This document shows, one piece after another, positions 8,669 through 17,719 of a DNA stretch of 64,000 nt (position 1 is its first letter; the number at the start of each line of letters is the position of its first letter). The notes under the pieces are model-generated. The model was not told the DNA's origin and made no database searches. It worked only from the letters and a program-made list of their open reading frames with translations. The stretch is from contig CAZKCG010000014.1 in NCBI GenBank assembly GCA_964551445.1, positions 1 through 64,000 of the forward strand. Direction: 5' to 3'. The position numbers and the translations under genes were made by a program. The DNA comes from DAOPXV01 sp964551445. Its GTDB lineage: Bacteria > Muiribacteriota > UBA9980.

Positions 8669-11518
8669 ATGAAAAAGAAAGTTATATTTCCAGCCATACT
8701 TGCGGCCTTTGCAATATTCGCGTTTTCAGTTTTAGCTATGCCCGAGCCGTCATCCGCGTCGGATCAGGGAGTCAGCATCAGCGTCTCCGACGCCGAATAT
8801 CTTAATATTCTCACGAATCAATACATAATTGATCATTCGCGCGCCATAACTTTAAAAGCTAAAATAAAAAAAGCGGCGCCCGATAAAACGGCCGAAGCCG
8901 CTCAGAGATACAACGAAGCCGGCGATAAAAGCCGGAAGTCGCTCGATAAGATATTGACCAGAATGGACGAACTCATAGGAACGCAAAAATATCAGGAAGT
9001 TTCAACTTACGTTTCAGGACTTAATGAAAACTATCCCGGAAAATATTCATATTTCAAGCCGGTTTTTGAAAAACTCGAAGAGAACATAAAATTCAAGATC
9101 ACAAGCGCGCCTGAAAAAGAAACGGCGGCGACGCTTACATCGCTTTTAAATGAAGTGAACGGCCAGAAAAAACTTTTCTCAAATAAAAAGCCGGCGGCCG
9201 AAACAGAGGCCGGAGCGGCTTCGGCTCAAACTTCAAATTCAGGAACTGTTTCCGGAAACATTAATTCTTCCACTTCGACCGACCTTTCCGACGGCGGCCA
9301 GCAGGCCGGCGCGGGAACCCAGGCGCCCGCCGCCGATACGAAACCGGCGGACGCGAGCGGAAAAGATGAAGCGAAATCGGAAAAAGAATGGACCTTCATG
9401 GTCTATATGAACTCCGACAACGATCTCGAAAGCGCCGGCATCAAAGATCTCAACGAAATGGAGAATGTTGGTTCGACCTCGAAGGTAAATATCGTTGTAC
9501 AGTGCGACCGTTCGCCCGAATACGACGAATCCAACGGCAACTGGATCGGCGCGCGCCGCTTCTACATGGAAAAGGACGCTGACTTTTCGGCGGTCAATTC
9601 CAAAATGATCCAAAACATAGGCGAAAGCGTTGACATGGGCGACCCAGCCGTTCTTTTAGACTTTCTTAAATGGGGCGTTAAAAACTATCCCGCTAAAAAA
9701 TACGCTGTCATAATATGGAACCACGGTTCGGGCTGGAAATTCGCCAATTCGCGTTTTTCACCAGTGAAAGGCATTTCATACGACGAATCGTCAGGTAATC
9801 ATCTCGATAATTTCAAACTCACCGCGGCGCTTGCCGAAGCGGTTAAATTCAACGGCGGGAAAAAATTCGAGATACTCACGATGGACGCCTGCCTCATGGC
9901 CATGCTCGAAGTGGCTTACCAGATCAAGGACACCGCTAAAATTTATGTCGCGTCGGAAGAAGTGGCGCCGGGCGACGGAATGCCTTACGATCTCATTCTG
10001 TCAAAGTTAGCCGAAAAGCCTTCGATGGACGAACGCGAACTTTCCCAGATAATGGTCGAGAACGACATCAGATCATATAAAGGCGGCTCGCAGGGGTGGG
10101 CTAACTGCACTTTCTCGGCTTTCGATCTATCAAATATCGATAAACTCGCCGAAAAGGTCGACGCGCTTTCAAAAGCCCTTATCGAAAATTTCGACAGATT
10201 CAGCTACGCGATACTTTTATCAAGGCTTAAGGTCCTTAAATATTCGGACGCGGATTACGCGGACCTCTATAACTTCTGTCAGCTTATCCAGAACTATTCC
10301 AAGGACGCCGCAATTTCAAAACTCTGCGACGAGATCATGGATATGATCGGAAGGCCTGACTCAAAGGGCGACTTTTTCGAATCCTTCAACACCCCTGTCG
10401 TAATAACTTCGGAAAAAGCCGGAAAAGTAAAATGGACGATCAATGAAAAAATGCTGCCGCCCGGTGAATATATACCGCAGGGCTCCAAAATATCGAAAGA
10501 TAAAAGCTTCATCGAAACGCCTCTCGCCGCAGACGGCAAGGGTGGTTTCAAAGCCGTCATAGGCCCCTTCAACGGAAGCGTCCAGGTCAACCAGTTAAAT
10601 TACACCATATTTTATTCCGATAACTCGGCCGGCACGGAAAAGACGATCTCCTCCTCCAATTTTTTCTTCACTAAACCGGTCAACACGAACGGCCAGATGC
10701 CGGTCATAATCGCTGAAGGCCATTCACAGGCGCTTTCAGCTTCGCGCGGGATCTCGATATATCTCACGCCTTTCGAAGATTATCTTTTAGGCTATAAAAA
10801 CCTCGATTTCTCGAAGAAATATGCGTGGTCCTCCTTCATATCATATAAACCGGTTTTCAAGACGACCGCCCGCGTGCTTCTCGTTCCGGATACCGGATAT
10901 GTATCGTCGGACCTTGTATATTCGAAGTTTTACAATATAGCCCTCAACCAGTCGAAGATCAATTACGATCTTTATCTCCCGGCTATTTACGGCGAACTCG
11001 AGGAAGAGATCTTAAATCGCTATAAGGACGGCGCCGTTATCTGGTTCACCTCAAAGAACGCCAACTGCGTTTCTAAATACGAAGAATCAAACCTCGCGCG
11101 TTTCGTCGAGAGCGGCGGCAAACTCTTCATAAACGGCCAGAACATCGAACAGCACCATGGCCTTTCAAAATTCTTCACCGAAACTCTCGGCGCTTTATAT
11201 GTGGAAGACACGACCTCAAAAAAAATAAACGCCGCATGGGATAAATTCAAGGTTCCCGCTTTTGATATAGGCGGCGAAGAAGGCGCCAACAACGTCGCGG
11301 ATCCTTCTGTGTTCAATCTCGCGTCAGATAAAGCTTCTAAAATTTTCACTTACGAGGACGGTAAATCTATCGCCGGAATCAAAAACGGAAACGTTATCTA
11401 CCTCGGCTTCAGCTTCGAAAGCATCGCCTCAGGCGAAACCCGCGCAAGCCTTATGAAAACGATCATCGACGAACTCATGCCGGAAGGCTCGAAAGTCAAC
11501 CTTATAGATAAATATTAG
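8669..11518 (+). CDS. Secreted clostripain-family (C11) cysteine protease
   Basis: A 949-aa exported protein. It has a signal peptide (about 1-30), a helical pro-like region (40-180), and an Ala/Ser/Thr/Gly-rich linker (185-235). The C11 peptidase domain starts at W241 (WTFMVYMNSDNDLE). The catalytic dyad is H352 in WNHGSGW and C408 in MDACLMA. C11 enzymes cut after Arg or Lys and usually self-process. The last 250 residues contain a Rossmann-like segment (FVESGGKLFINGQNIEQ) of the kind found as an accessory domain in large exoproteases. GGAGG precedes the ATG by 8 nt. It follows the HEXXH protease by 161 nt. Confidence 0.9.
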   Translation: MKKKVIFPAILAAFAIFAFSVLAMPEPSSASDQGVSISVSDAEYLNILTNQYIIDHSRAITLKAKIKKAAPDKTAEAAQRYNEAGDKSRKSLDKILTRMDELIGTQKYQEVSTYVSGLNENYPGKYSYFKPVFEKLEENIKFKITSAPEKETAATLTSLLNEVNGQKKLFSNKKPAAETEAGAASAQTSNSGTVSGNINSSTSTDLSDGGQQAGAGTQAPAADTKPADASGKDEAKSEKEWTFMVYMNSDNDLESAGIKDLNEMENVGSTSKVNIVVQCDRSPEYDESNGNWIGARRFYMEKDADFSAVNSKMIQNIGESVDMGDPAVLLDFLKWGVKNYPAKKYAVIIWNHGSGWKFANSRFSPVKGISYDESSGNHLDNFKLTAALAEAVKFNGGKKFEILTMDACLMAMLEVAYQIKDTAKIYVASEEVAPGDGMPYDLILSKLAEKPSMDERELSQIMVENDIRSYKGGSQGWANCTFSAFDLSNIDKLAEKVDALSKALIENFDRFSYAILLSRLKVLKYSDADYADLYNFCQLIQNYSKDAAISKLCDEIMDMIGRPDSKGDFFESFNTPVVITSEKAGKVKWTINEKMLPPGEYIPQGSKISKDKSFIETPLAADGKGGFKAVIGPFNGSVQVNQLNYTIFYSDNSAGTEKTISSSNFFFTKPVNTNGQMPVIIAEGHSQALSASRGISIYLTPFEDYLLGYKNLDFSKKYAWSSFISYKPVFKTTARVLLVPDTGYVSSDLVYSKFYNIALNQSKINYDLYLPAIYGELEEEILNRYKDGAVIWFTSKNANCVSKYEESNLARFVESGGKLFINGQNIEQHHGLSKFFTETLGALYVEDTTSKKINAAWDKFKVPAFDIGGEEGANNVADPSVFNLASDKASKIFTYEDGKSIAGIKNGNVIYLGFSFESIASGETRASLMKTIIDELMPEGSKVNLIDKY

Positions 11519-11554
11519 ACATCATTAAATTCACTAAAAGTAGAACATACAAAT

Positions 11555-11840
11555 GAGAGAACAGAGAATAAAGAATAGCGAATAGTTGTGGATGCGCCTC
11601 CGGCGCTCAATTTTAAAAATGCTTGCTAAACGAGGTTATCGTTAATACCGGGAATGGCCGTAAGGCGATCACCCCGCCCGAAATTGTCTGCCCGACCTGC
11701 ACGGAGGCAGTAGTGTCGCTGAAGCCGTTGGACGACGCGCCTGAGGCGCAAGTGTCGCTGAAGCCATGGATGGCGAGAAGCGACGGGCGAGAAGCGACGA
11801 AGGCAGACACATTAACTCTTCTCTTTTCACTATTAACTAA
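11555..11840. repeat. Heptad-repeat intergenic element, copy 2 (inverted pair, 286 bp)
   Basis: Left arm 11555-11591 reads as heptads (GAGAACA-like, AAAGAAT, AGCGAAT) ending AGTTGTGG, then a GCGCC-tcc-GGCGC hairpin (11594-11606) and ATTTTAAAA. Right arm 11811-11840 is an inverted array. The core holds direct repeats AGTGTCGCTGAAGCC (11712-11726 and 11751-11765) and GAGAAGCGACG (11775-11785 and 11789-11799). No coding gene is supported inside. Confidence 0.6.
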
Positions 11841-11842
11841 AT

Positions 11843-11875
11843 AAAAAGGCCATCCCTTATCTGGATGGCCTTTTT
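11843..11875. terminator. Bidirectional rho-independent terminator
   Basis: AAAAAGGCCATCC (11843-11855) and GGATGGCCTTTTT (11863-11875) form a perfect 13-bp stem with T-runs on both strands. It separates the convergent clostripain gene and RND operon. Confidence 0.9.
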
Positions 11876-11902
11876 ATTTTTATATCTTTTAGCTATTTTG
11901 AA

Positions 11903-14900
11903 TTATTCTTCGTCTTTGCTGAAGTATCTTTTCTTTATTGATTGTCCGAGTTTTTCAAACATATGATAGGCGACCGGAACTACCAGCAGCGTCAGCAGGA
12001 GGCACAGGAACTGTCCGCCGATGATGACCTTCGCCATTGAAGCGCGGGACGCGGCGCCCGGGCCGCGTCCGAGAGCTATCGGAAGCATGCCGGCGATGAG
12101 AGTGAGGGTGGTCATAAGTATCGGACGAACCCTTGTGACGTTCGCTTTTACTATAGCTTCAACTATTTCCATTCCCTGTGCGCGAAGGGTATTAGTATAA
12201 TCGATCTGAAGTATGGCGTTCTTCTTGACTATGCCGAAGAGCATGAACAGGCCGAGTATACTGAATACATTGAGCGTTTCCCCGGTTATGAGAAGCGAAA
12301 TTATCGCGAAGGGAAGCGAGAGGGGAAGAGTTAGAAGTATCGTCACCGGATGCAGAAAGCTTTCAAACTGGGAAGCGAGAACTATATACATCAGGATAAA
12401 ACTCAGAACGAACGCCATGATGAAATTGATCATCGTTTCAGCGAATATCTTCGCCTGGCCGAGAGCGTTAAGCCGGTATCCCATAGGCAATTTCAGTTCT
12501 TCATATACCTTTTTGATGTCAGCCATAGCTTCATTCAAAGGTTTGACCTTGTCGTCAAGGTCGGCGCTGATACCGATCTGGCGTTCCCGGTTTATTCTCT
12601 CGATCCGGGCCGGTCCCGTACTGGAATCTATCTTTATAAAATTGGTTATAGGAATGAGTTTTCCCGCCCTGTTCTGAAGCTTGATGTCCTTTATCAGTTC
12701 GGGGATATTGCGGTCTTTTTCCCTGAGCCTTAAAATTATATCGTATTGTTCGTCGCCTTCCTTGAAACGCGAAACTTTTTCTCCGCCGATAAGCGTTTTC
12801 ATCGCGGTTGAAAGATCGGATATCTGAAACCCCATTTCCGCCATCTTCTGGCGGTCGATTGATATGCGAAATTCAGGTTTGGTATTATCGGCGGTGGTAT
12901 CCGGATCGACAAAACCCTTGATCTTTTTAAGCTCTTCGACCACCTTATCGGTGGCGCTGCTGAGCACGTCAAGTTCCGGCCCGGAAATGCTGACGCTTAA
13001 CTTGGCGTTCCTTCCGCCGCCGCCCATGCCTCCGGGGCCGCCGGCTATCTGAACGCCGACACGGATCTCCTTATAATCCGCCAACAATTTGCGGACCTTT
13101 TGCATAATGTCGGTCATCGGATATTTTCTCTTGCTTATATCTTCGACCACTACAAGTATCTCGCCCTTTGAGACGGTTCCGGAATCGGAAGATCCGATAT
13201 TCGTAAGAAGCGATTCTACGCCCTGGAGCTTCCTGATCTTTTCCTCTACTTCAAGAAAAAGTTTGTCGACCCTTGAAAGACTCCACTCGGCGGGGGTCGT
13301 GAGATTTACCTGGAATTCAGATGTGTCATCCTGCGGCATAAAATCCTTTCCGATATAATTTATAAGAGGGTAAATGAGATAAAGCGTAAAAAGGGTGCAT
13401 AATATGATGATAGCCTTATTGTCGAGGGACCATCTGACAAGCCAGCCATAGCCTTTTTTTATAATCCGGTTGATCCAGAGTTCGTCGGATTCGTCGCCTT
13501 CGAGTTTTTCGCCCTTTTTAAAAAGCACCGAGCAAAGCATCGGAGTCGCCGTGAACGCGATGAGAAGCGAAACGCCTATGGCAAAGGCGACCGTCAGGCC
13601 GTAACTTTGAAAAAAGCGGCCTATCATTCCGGACATGAACGCGACCGGCAGGAATATGACCATAAGAGAAAGCGTCGTGGCCATGACCGCCAGCGCGATC
13701 TCAGACGTGCCTTCGATCGCGGCCTGCGCCGGAGAAAGATGCTTTTCATGCATGATCCTGAATATGTTTTCAAGAACGACGATGGCGTCGTCGATGACTA
13801 TACCGACCGCGAGCGCCAATCCAAGAAGGGTCATATTGTTCAAAGTAAAACCCATATAAAGCATTATGGTGAATGTCGCAATAATGGATGTAGGAATGGC
13901 TACAGCGGCGATCAATGTGGCCCTCAGATTTCCCATGAAGATCAAAACGACCAGAGATGCGAGAAGGCCGCCGAGGATAAGATGAGTTTCGACCTCTTCG
14001 ATCGATCCTCTTATGAAGCGCGACTGGTCGCCTACGATGTCGAGCTTGATATCGGCCGGAAGAGACTTCTGGATCACTTTTACTTTTTCCAGTACGGCGT
14101 CCACGACCTTCACGGTATTAGTTCCCGATTGTTTTTTTATTACGAGCGAAACGCAGGACCTTCCGTCAAGGCGCGAAAGCGACCTGGGTTCTTCTTCTGA
14201 ATTTTCGGCGTATCCTATGTCGGAGATCCTGATAGGCCTGTTTTTTACCCAGGCTATGATCATCGAATTGAAATCGGCCATTCCCGTTACTCTTCCAAGT
14301 GCCCTGAGACCGTATTCGACCGTCTTTTGCGTTATGCGGCCGAGCGGCACTTCCATATTCTGCGCGATGATGGCGCTTTTAACGGCACCTATGGCCAGAT
14401 TGAACTGTTCAAGCTTATTCTTGTCGATAACGACGTTTATCACGCGGCCGCGGCCGCCGCTGATACTAACGTCGCCGACGCCGTTTATCGTGTCGAGGGA
14501 TTCTTTTATCTGCTTACGCGAGATCTCGGTAAGTTCCAGCATATTGCGCTGACCTGAAACGACGATGGTTATAACGGGCCTGGCCGACGGATCCATTCGC
14601 GATACGGTCGGCGGATCGGTTCCATACGGAAGTTGCTTCAATATGGCTGACACCTTGTCCCGGACCTCTTGAGCGCCCACATCGCCGCTCTTTTCAAGCA
14701 CAAAAGTAACCATGACCATCGAAGAACCTTCAGTCGATGTCGAGCGAAGCTCGTCTATACCCGAAACGGTATTCACCGCCTCCTCGATCTTTTTAGTTAT
14801 TTCGGTCTCGACCTCTTCCGGGCTCGCGCCGGGAAGGCTGGTCCTTATAGCGACCATGGGCATGTCGACATTCGGCATCAGGTCCACGCCGAGCCTTAAG

Positions 14901-14986
14901 AAAGAAAACACTCCCAGCACGATGAGCAGGACCATTAGCATTGTCGTAAAAACTGGCCTTTTAACGCATATTTCGGCTACTGACAT
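11903..14986 (-). CDS. RND efflux transporter, inner-membrane permease
   Basis: A 1027-aa AcrB/MexB-type (HAE1-like) proton-driven pump that would trimerise in the inner membrane. The N-terminal helix (RPVFTTMLMVLLIVLGVFSF), two large periplasmic loops and 12 membrane helices are recognisable. The TM4 proton-relay pair is D399-D400 in VGIVIDDAIVVLEN. Gly-rich GGPGGMGGGGR in the second loop is a local oddity. It is the second gene of a two-gene operon, 62 nt after the adaptor. No outer-membrane TolC-like gene is present beside it, so it probably uses one encoded elsewhere. The drug or lipid substrate cannot be told. Confidence 0.95.
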   Translation of the reverse strand: MSVAEICVKRPVFTTMLMVLLIVLGVFSFLRLGVDLMPNVDMPMVAIRTSLPGASPEEVETEITKKIEEAVNTVSGIDELRSTSTEGSSMVMVTFVLEKSGDVGAQEVRDKVSAILKQLPYGTDPPTVSRMDPSARPVITIVVSGQRNMLELTEISRKQIKESLDTINGVGDVSISGGRGRVINVVIDKNKLEQFNLAIGAVKSAIIAQNMEVPLGRITQKTVEYGLRALGRVTGMADFNSMIIAWVKNRPIRISDIGYAENSEEEPRSLSRLDGRSCVSLVIKKQSGTNTVKVVDAVLEKVKVIQKSLPADIKLDIVGDQSRFIRGSIEEVETHLILGGLLASLVVLIFMGNLRATLIAAVAIPTSIIATFTIMLYMGFTLNNMTLLGLALAVGIVIDDAIVVLENIFRIMHEKHLSPAQAAIEGTSEIALAVMATTLSLMVIFLPVAFMSGMIGRFFQSYGLTVAFAIGVSLLIAFTATPMLCSVLFKKGEKLEGDESDELWINRIIKKGYGWLVRWSLDNKAIIILCTLFTLYLIYPLINYIGKDFMPQDDTSEFQVNLTTPAEWSLSRVDKLFLEVEEKIRKLQGVESLLTNIGSSDSGTVSKGEILVVVEDISKRKYPMTDIMQKVRKLLADYKEIRVGVQIAGGPGGMGGGGRNAKLSVSISGPELDVLSSATDKVVEELKKIKGFVDPDTTADNTKPEFRISIDRQKMAEMGFQISDLSTAMKTLIGGEKVSRFKEGDEQYDIILRLREKDRNIPELIKDIKLQNRAGKLIPITNFIKIDSSTGPARIERINRERQIGISADLDDKVKPLNEAMADIKKVYEELKLPMGYRLNALGQAKIFAETMINFIMAFVLSFILMYIVLASQFESFLHPVTILLTLPLSLPFAIISLLITGETLNVFSILGLFMLFGIVKKNAILQIDYTNTLRAQGMEIVEAIVKANVTRVRPILMTTLTLIAGMLPIALGRGPGAASRASMAKVIIGGQFLCLLLTLLVVPVAYHMFEKLGQSIKKRYFSKDEE

Positions 14987-15048
14987 ATATTTATCACTCG
15001 CTTATTTCTTTTTTTGATTCTTACGCCGCGGTTGACCGGTTTTACCAA

Positions 15049-16293
15049 TTATTTCTGAGCCGTTTCAGGTTTTTTCACCGCGACGCCGTCATATAACTTC
15101 GACACGTTTGAAACGGCGATCATTTCATCGCCGGAAAGGCCGCTTTTGATCTCAATTTTATCGACATAGCGACGGCCTATCTTTATCTTCTTCTCATAGG
15201 CCTTATCGTCTTTTATCGCGAAGACCTTCTCTACTCCGGCGAAAATATAAAGCGCTTCGGTCGGGATCAAAATTCCTTTCGGGTTCACATTGAGTAATAT
15301 CTTAGATTCGGCGAAATATCCGGGTTTTAAAATATTATTCGGATTTTCAACCGATATCTCGACATCCACCGAATGATTTTCAGGGGTAGATGACGGACTC
15401 ACCCTGATTATCCTGCCGCCGAACGTTCCATTCGCGGCGTCCACGGCAACGTCAACCGTCTTTCCGATCGATATTTCGGAAATATAGTTTTCGGGAATAC
15501 CGCCTATAAATTTGATCGGGTTGATCTTTATGATAGAGTACAGGGGCGTACCGACGCGAACATATTCGCCGGCCGAAACGAGCCTTTTTTGAACGAATCC
15601 GGAATAAGGCGCTATGACCTTTGTGTCGTCGAGCTTCTTTTTAGCCAGATCCAGCGCCGCGTTCTTGGCCTGAAGCGTCAAAATAAGCGTTTTGGCGTCC
15701 TCGCGCGCGAACTGAAGATCCGCTTCCGCCGCTTTAAGTTTGCTTTCCGTATCGTCCTGAAGCTGTTTCGAAGTAAGGTCGTTCTTTCTAAGTTCCGTTA
15801 CCCGCCACAGGCTCGAACGAACGTTCTCGTAATTAGCGCGGGCTTTTTTAACGGAGCTTATGTTTTCAATATTGACATTACTAACGTTCACGGAAGAGGT
15901 ATCGACGGAAAGTTTTGTTAGCGTCTGCATATAATCGAAATTCGCCTGTCTGTATTTTATCTCATATTCGACGTCCTTTATTTTGACCAGCATCTCGCCT
16001 TTGGTGAGGGTATCGCCCATCTCTTTTCCCGTAAATTCGACGACACCGTCCACCTCTGAACTTATCGTCGTTTCGAGTTCGGAAAAAAGACGGCCGTTGA
16101 CATCGATTATCGTTTCAACCGTATCGATCAACAAAGGAATAGTTTTTACGACTATAGATTCAGCTTCGCCCGCTTTTCTGCTTTTGCCGGCCGACGCTTT
16201 TTTCTTCTCGGCGTCCTTCAAAAAACTCAATATTACCAGAGCGATAACGATAAAAACCCCCAGAACGATGAACTTTTTAAGATTTTTTAACAA
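15049..16293 (-). CDS. RND efflux periplasmic adaptor (MFP/HlyD family)
   Basis: A 414-aa membrane-fusion protein linking the RND pump to an outer-membrane channel. An N-terminal membrane anchor (KKFIVLGVFIVIALVILSFL) is followed by a biotinyl-lipoyl half (VDGVVEFTGKEMGDTLTKGE), a long coiled-coil hairpin (about 115-215), the second lipoyl half (VIAPYSGFVQKRLVSAGEYV) and a beta-barrel/membrane-proximal region. The start appears to be TTG, with AAAGGAAAG about 10 nt upstream. The promoter and TetR-type operator at 16461-16511 lie about 170 nt upstream. Confidence 0.92.
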   Translation of the reverse strand: MLKNLKKFIVLGVFIVIALVILSFLKDAEKKKASAGKSRKAGEAESIVVKTIPLLIDTVETIIDVNGRLFSELETTISSEVDGVVEFTGKEMGDTLTKGEMLVKIKDVEYEIKYRQANFDYMQTLTKLSVDTSSVNVSNVNIENISSVKKARANYENVRSSLWRVTELRKNDLTSKQLQDDTESKLKAAEADLQFAREDAKTLILTLQAKNAALDLAKKKLDDTKVIAPYSGFVQKRLVSAGEYVRVGTPLYSIIKINPIKFIGGIPENYISEISIGKTVDVAVDAANGTFGGRIIRVSPSSTPENHSVDVEISVENPNNILKPGYFAESKILLNVNPKGILIPTEALYIFAGVEKVFAIKDDKAYEKKIKIGRRYVDKIEIKSGLSGDEMIAVSNVSKLYDGVAVKKPETAQK

Positions 16294-16460
16294 TTGGGCA
16301 TCTTTCCTTTCATAAAATATTTATATTAAATGATTTTAAAACCGGGATTATATTAAGCGGATCATTCAAATCGGCCATGATCTGAATAACCTTGATAAAG
16401 AGTCTTTTAACGCGGAATCTTTCGATAATGCGGCGCATCGCCGAACGCGCCGGAAAAATC

Positions 16461-16478
16461 AATGAACAATCGTTCATT
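16461..16478. promoter_or_regulatory. TetR-type operator before the RND operon
   Basis: AATGAAC-AATC-GTTCATT is a perfect 7+7 palindrome, the classic form of TetR/AcrR-family operators. It overlaps the expected transcription start of the efflux operon, just downstream of the -10 box, so a bound repressor would block initiation. No tetR gene lies in this window. Confidence 0.7.
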
Positions 16479-16482
16479 TTTT

Positions 16483-16511
16483 ATTATACACTTTTTGCTT
16501 TAGAATGTCAA
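16483..16511 (-). promoter_or_regulatory. Consensus sigma70 promoter for the RND efflux operon
   Basis: On the minus strand TTGACA (16511-16506), 17-nt spacer, TATAAT (16488-16483), both perfect. The palindrome at 16461-16478 follows directly. Confidence 0.85.
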
Positions 16512-16636
16512 TTAAATATTACGGTTACGAATCTTTATAATGAAAACTCACTCCGTATGGCCGGGGGCCTGAAACAAGCCGATGACAGGCCTGTGTCAGG
16601 CGCAGGCAGGCTCACATTCAGCATCAGCCGTTTTAT

Positions 16637-17542
16637 CTATATTTGAAGAGCGAAGATCGAATCCAGGTCTTCTTCGCTCAAAAAACCTGCGGCTCCTCCG
16701 TTTTCTCCGATCTTATAGGCCGCGAAAACCATGGCCTTTTTGATCGAAGTTAAAGCGTCACCCGTCGCGGCGTAAAAATGTATGAAGGCTGAAAACAGCG
16801 AGTCGCCGGCGCCTATAGTATTTACTACCGGCCTTATATCGTAAGAAGGTATGATCTCAATATAATTTTCGGACCGTACCGCGACAAGAGCGCCGTGTGA
16901 ACCAAGCCCGATAACGACGATCTCATTTTTAAAGCGCTCCATAACCATTTCGGCCCATTTTTCGGGCTCGCAGGGCAGAAGTTCATCGCTCATGAATAAA
17001 ATATCGGCGCTTTCCATAAAATCACGGTTGTAATCATCGTCCAGGCTCGAGATAGCGTGAACGTCGGTCGCGATAAGTTTTTTCATTTTTTTAGCAGCCG
17101 GAAGAAACAGCCGTGAAAAATTAATGTTACAAAGCGCCATCATATCGCATTTTTCGGCGGCCGCTTTAAACCTTGCGAAAGGGTATTGCGTCTGTTGTAT
17201 GTTTTTAAGATCGACGTGGATCTGACGCCTGCCGCCGTTCTCAAAAATAATTACCGATTGCGGAGTATGTTCGAGGATCTTGATTACATTTTCACGGACG
17301 ATGCCAGCCGCGTCAAGATCATGAGATATTATACGGCCGCAGTCGTCATCGCCGGTCATGGAAAGCAGGCTTACTTCATCGCCAAGTTTTTTAAGCGCTT
17401 TCGCGACATTATAACCGACGCCTGAAATAGTTCCGTTAACTCCGAAGAAGGGATAAGTAACGGGAAAATATTCAAGCGGGAATCGATCGATCTTAAGGGT
17501 CGTTTCAAAATTTATGAGGCCCGAAACAAGAATATTTGACAT
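16637..17542 (-). CDS. PfkB-family carbohydrate kinase
   Basis: A 301-aa ribokinase-fold sugar or nucleoside kinase. The Gly-rich N-terminal signature (FFGVNGTISGVGYNVAKALKKLG) resembles the PfkB 'GG.A.N.A..LA.LG' motif. The C-terminal anion-hole motif NTIGAGDSLFSAF contains catalytic base D247. The substrate cannot be assigned from sequence. GGAG lies upstream of the ATG, and a TATAAT on the minus strand (17592-17587) may be its -10 box. It is divergent from the 5'-nucleotidase gene, so a shared nucleoside-salvage role is possible but unproven. Confidence 0.88.
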   Translation of the reverse strand: MSNILVSGLINFETTLKIDRFPLEYFPVTYPFFGVNGTISGVGYNVAKALKKLGDEVSLLSMTGDDDCGRIISHDLDAAGIVRENVIKILEHTPQSVIIFENGGRRQIHVDLKNIQQTQYPFARFKAAAEKCDMMALCNINFSRLFLPAAKKMKKLIATDVHAISSLDDDYNRDFMESADILFMSDELLPCEPEKWAEMVMERFKNEIVVIGLGSHGALVAVRSENYIEIIPSYDIRPVVNTIGAGDSLFSAFIHFYAATGDALTSIKKAMVFAAYKIGENGGAAGFLSEEDLDSIFALQI

Positions 17543-17719
17543 TTATATTCTCCATGACAATAAAAATCCTTTTACCCGGTTACTACATTATACTAAAAAT
17601 TTAACAAATAATAAATTATTCGCTTTAATTTTTTTTGTTTTTGTGTTAAATTGTATCTCAACAGGAATAAACCGGGTATGAATATATAAATAAATATAAA
17701 ATTAGGGGCGGTAAATATT

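Noticed and set aside
11613..11844. Open frames on both strands within repeat element copy 2
   Set aside because: They lie inside the repeat element, lack ribosome-binding sites and end in the terminator.
16392..16646. An 84-codon frame across the efflux promoter as the missing tetR
   Set aside because: It has no helix-turn-helix pattern, is too short, and overlaps the operator and promoter.
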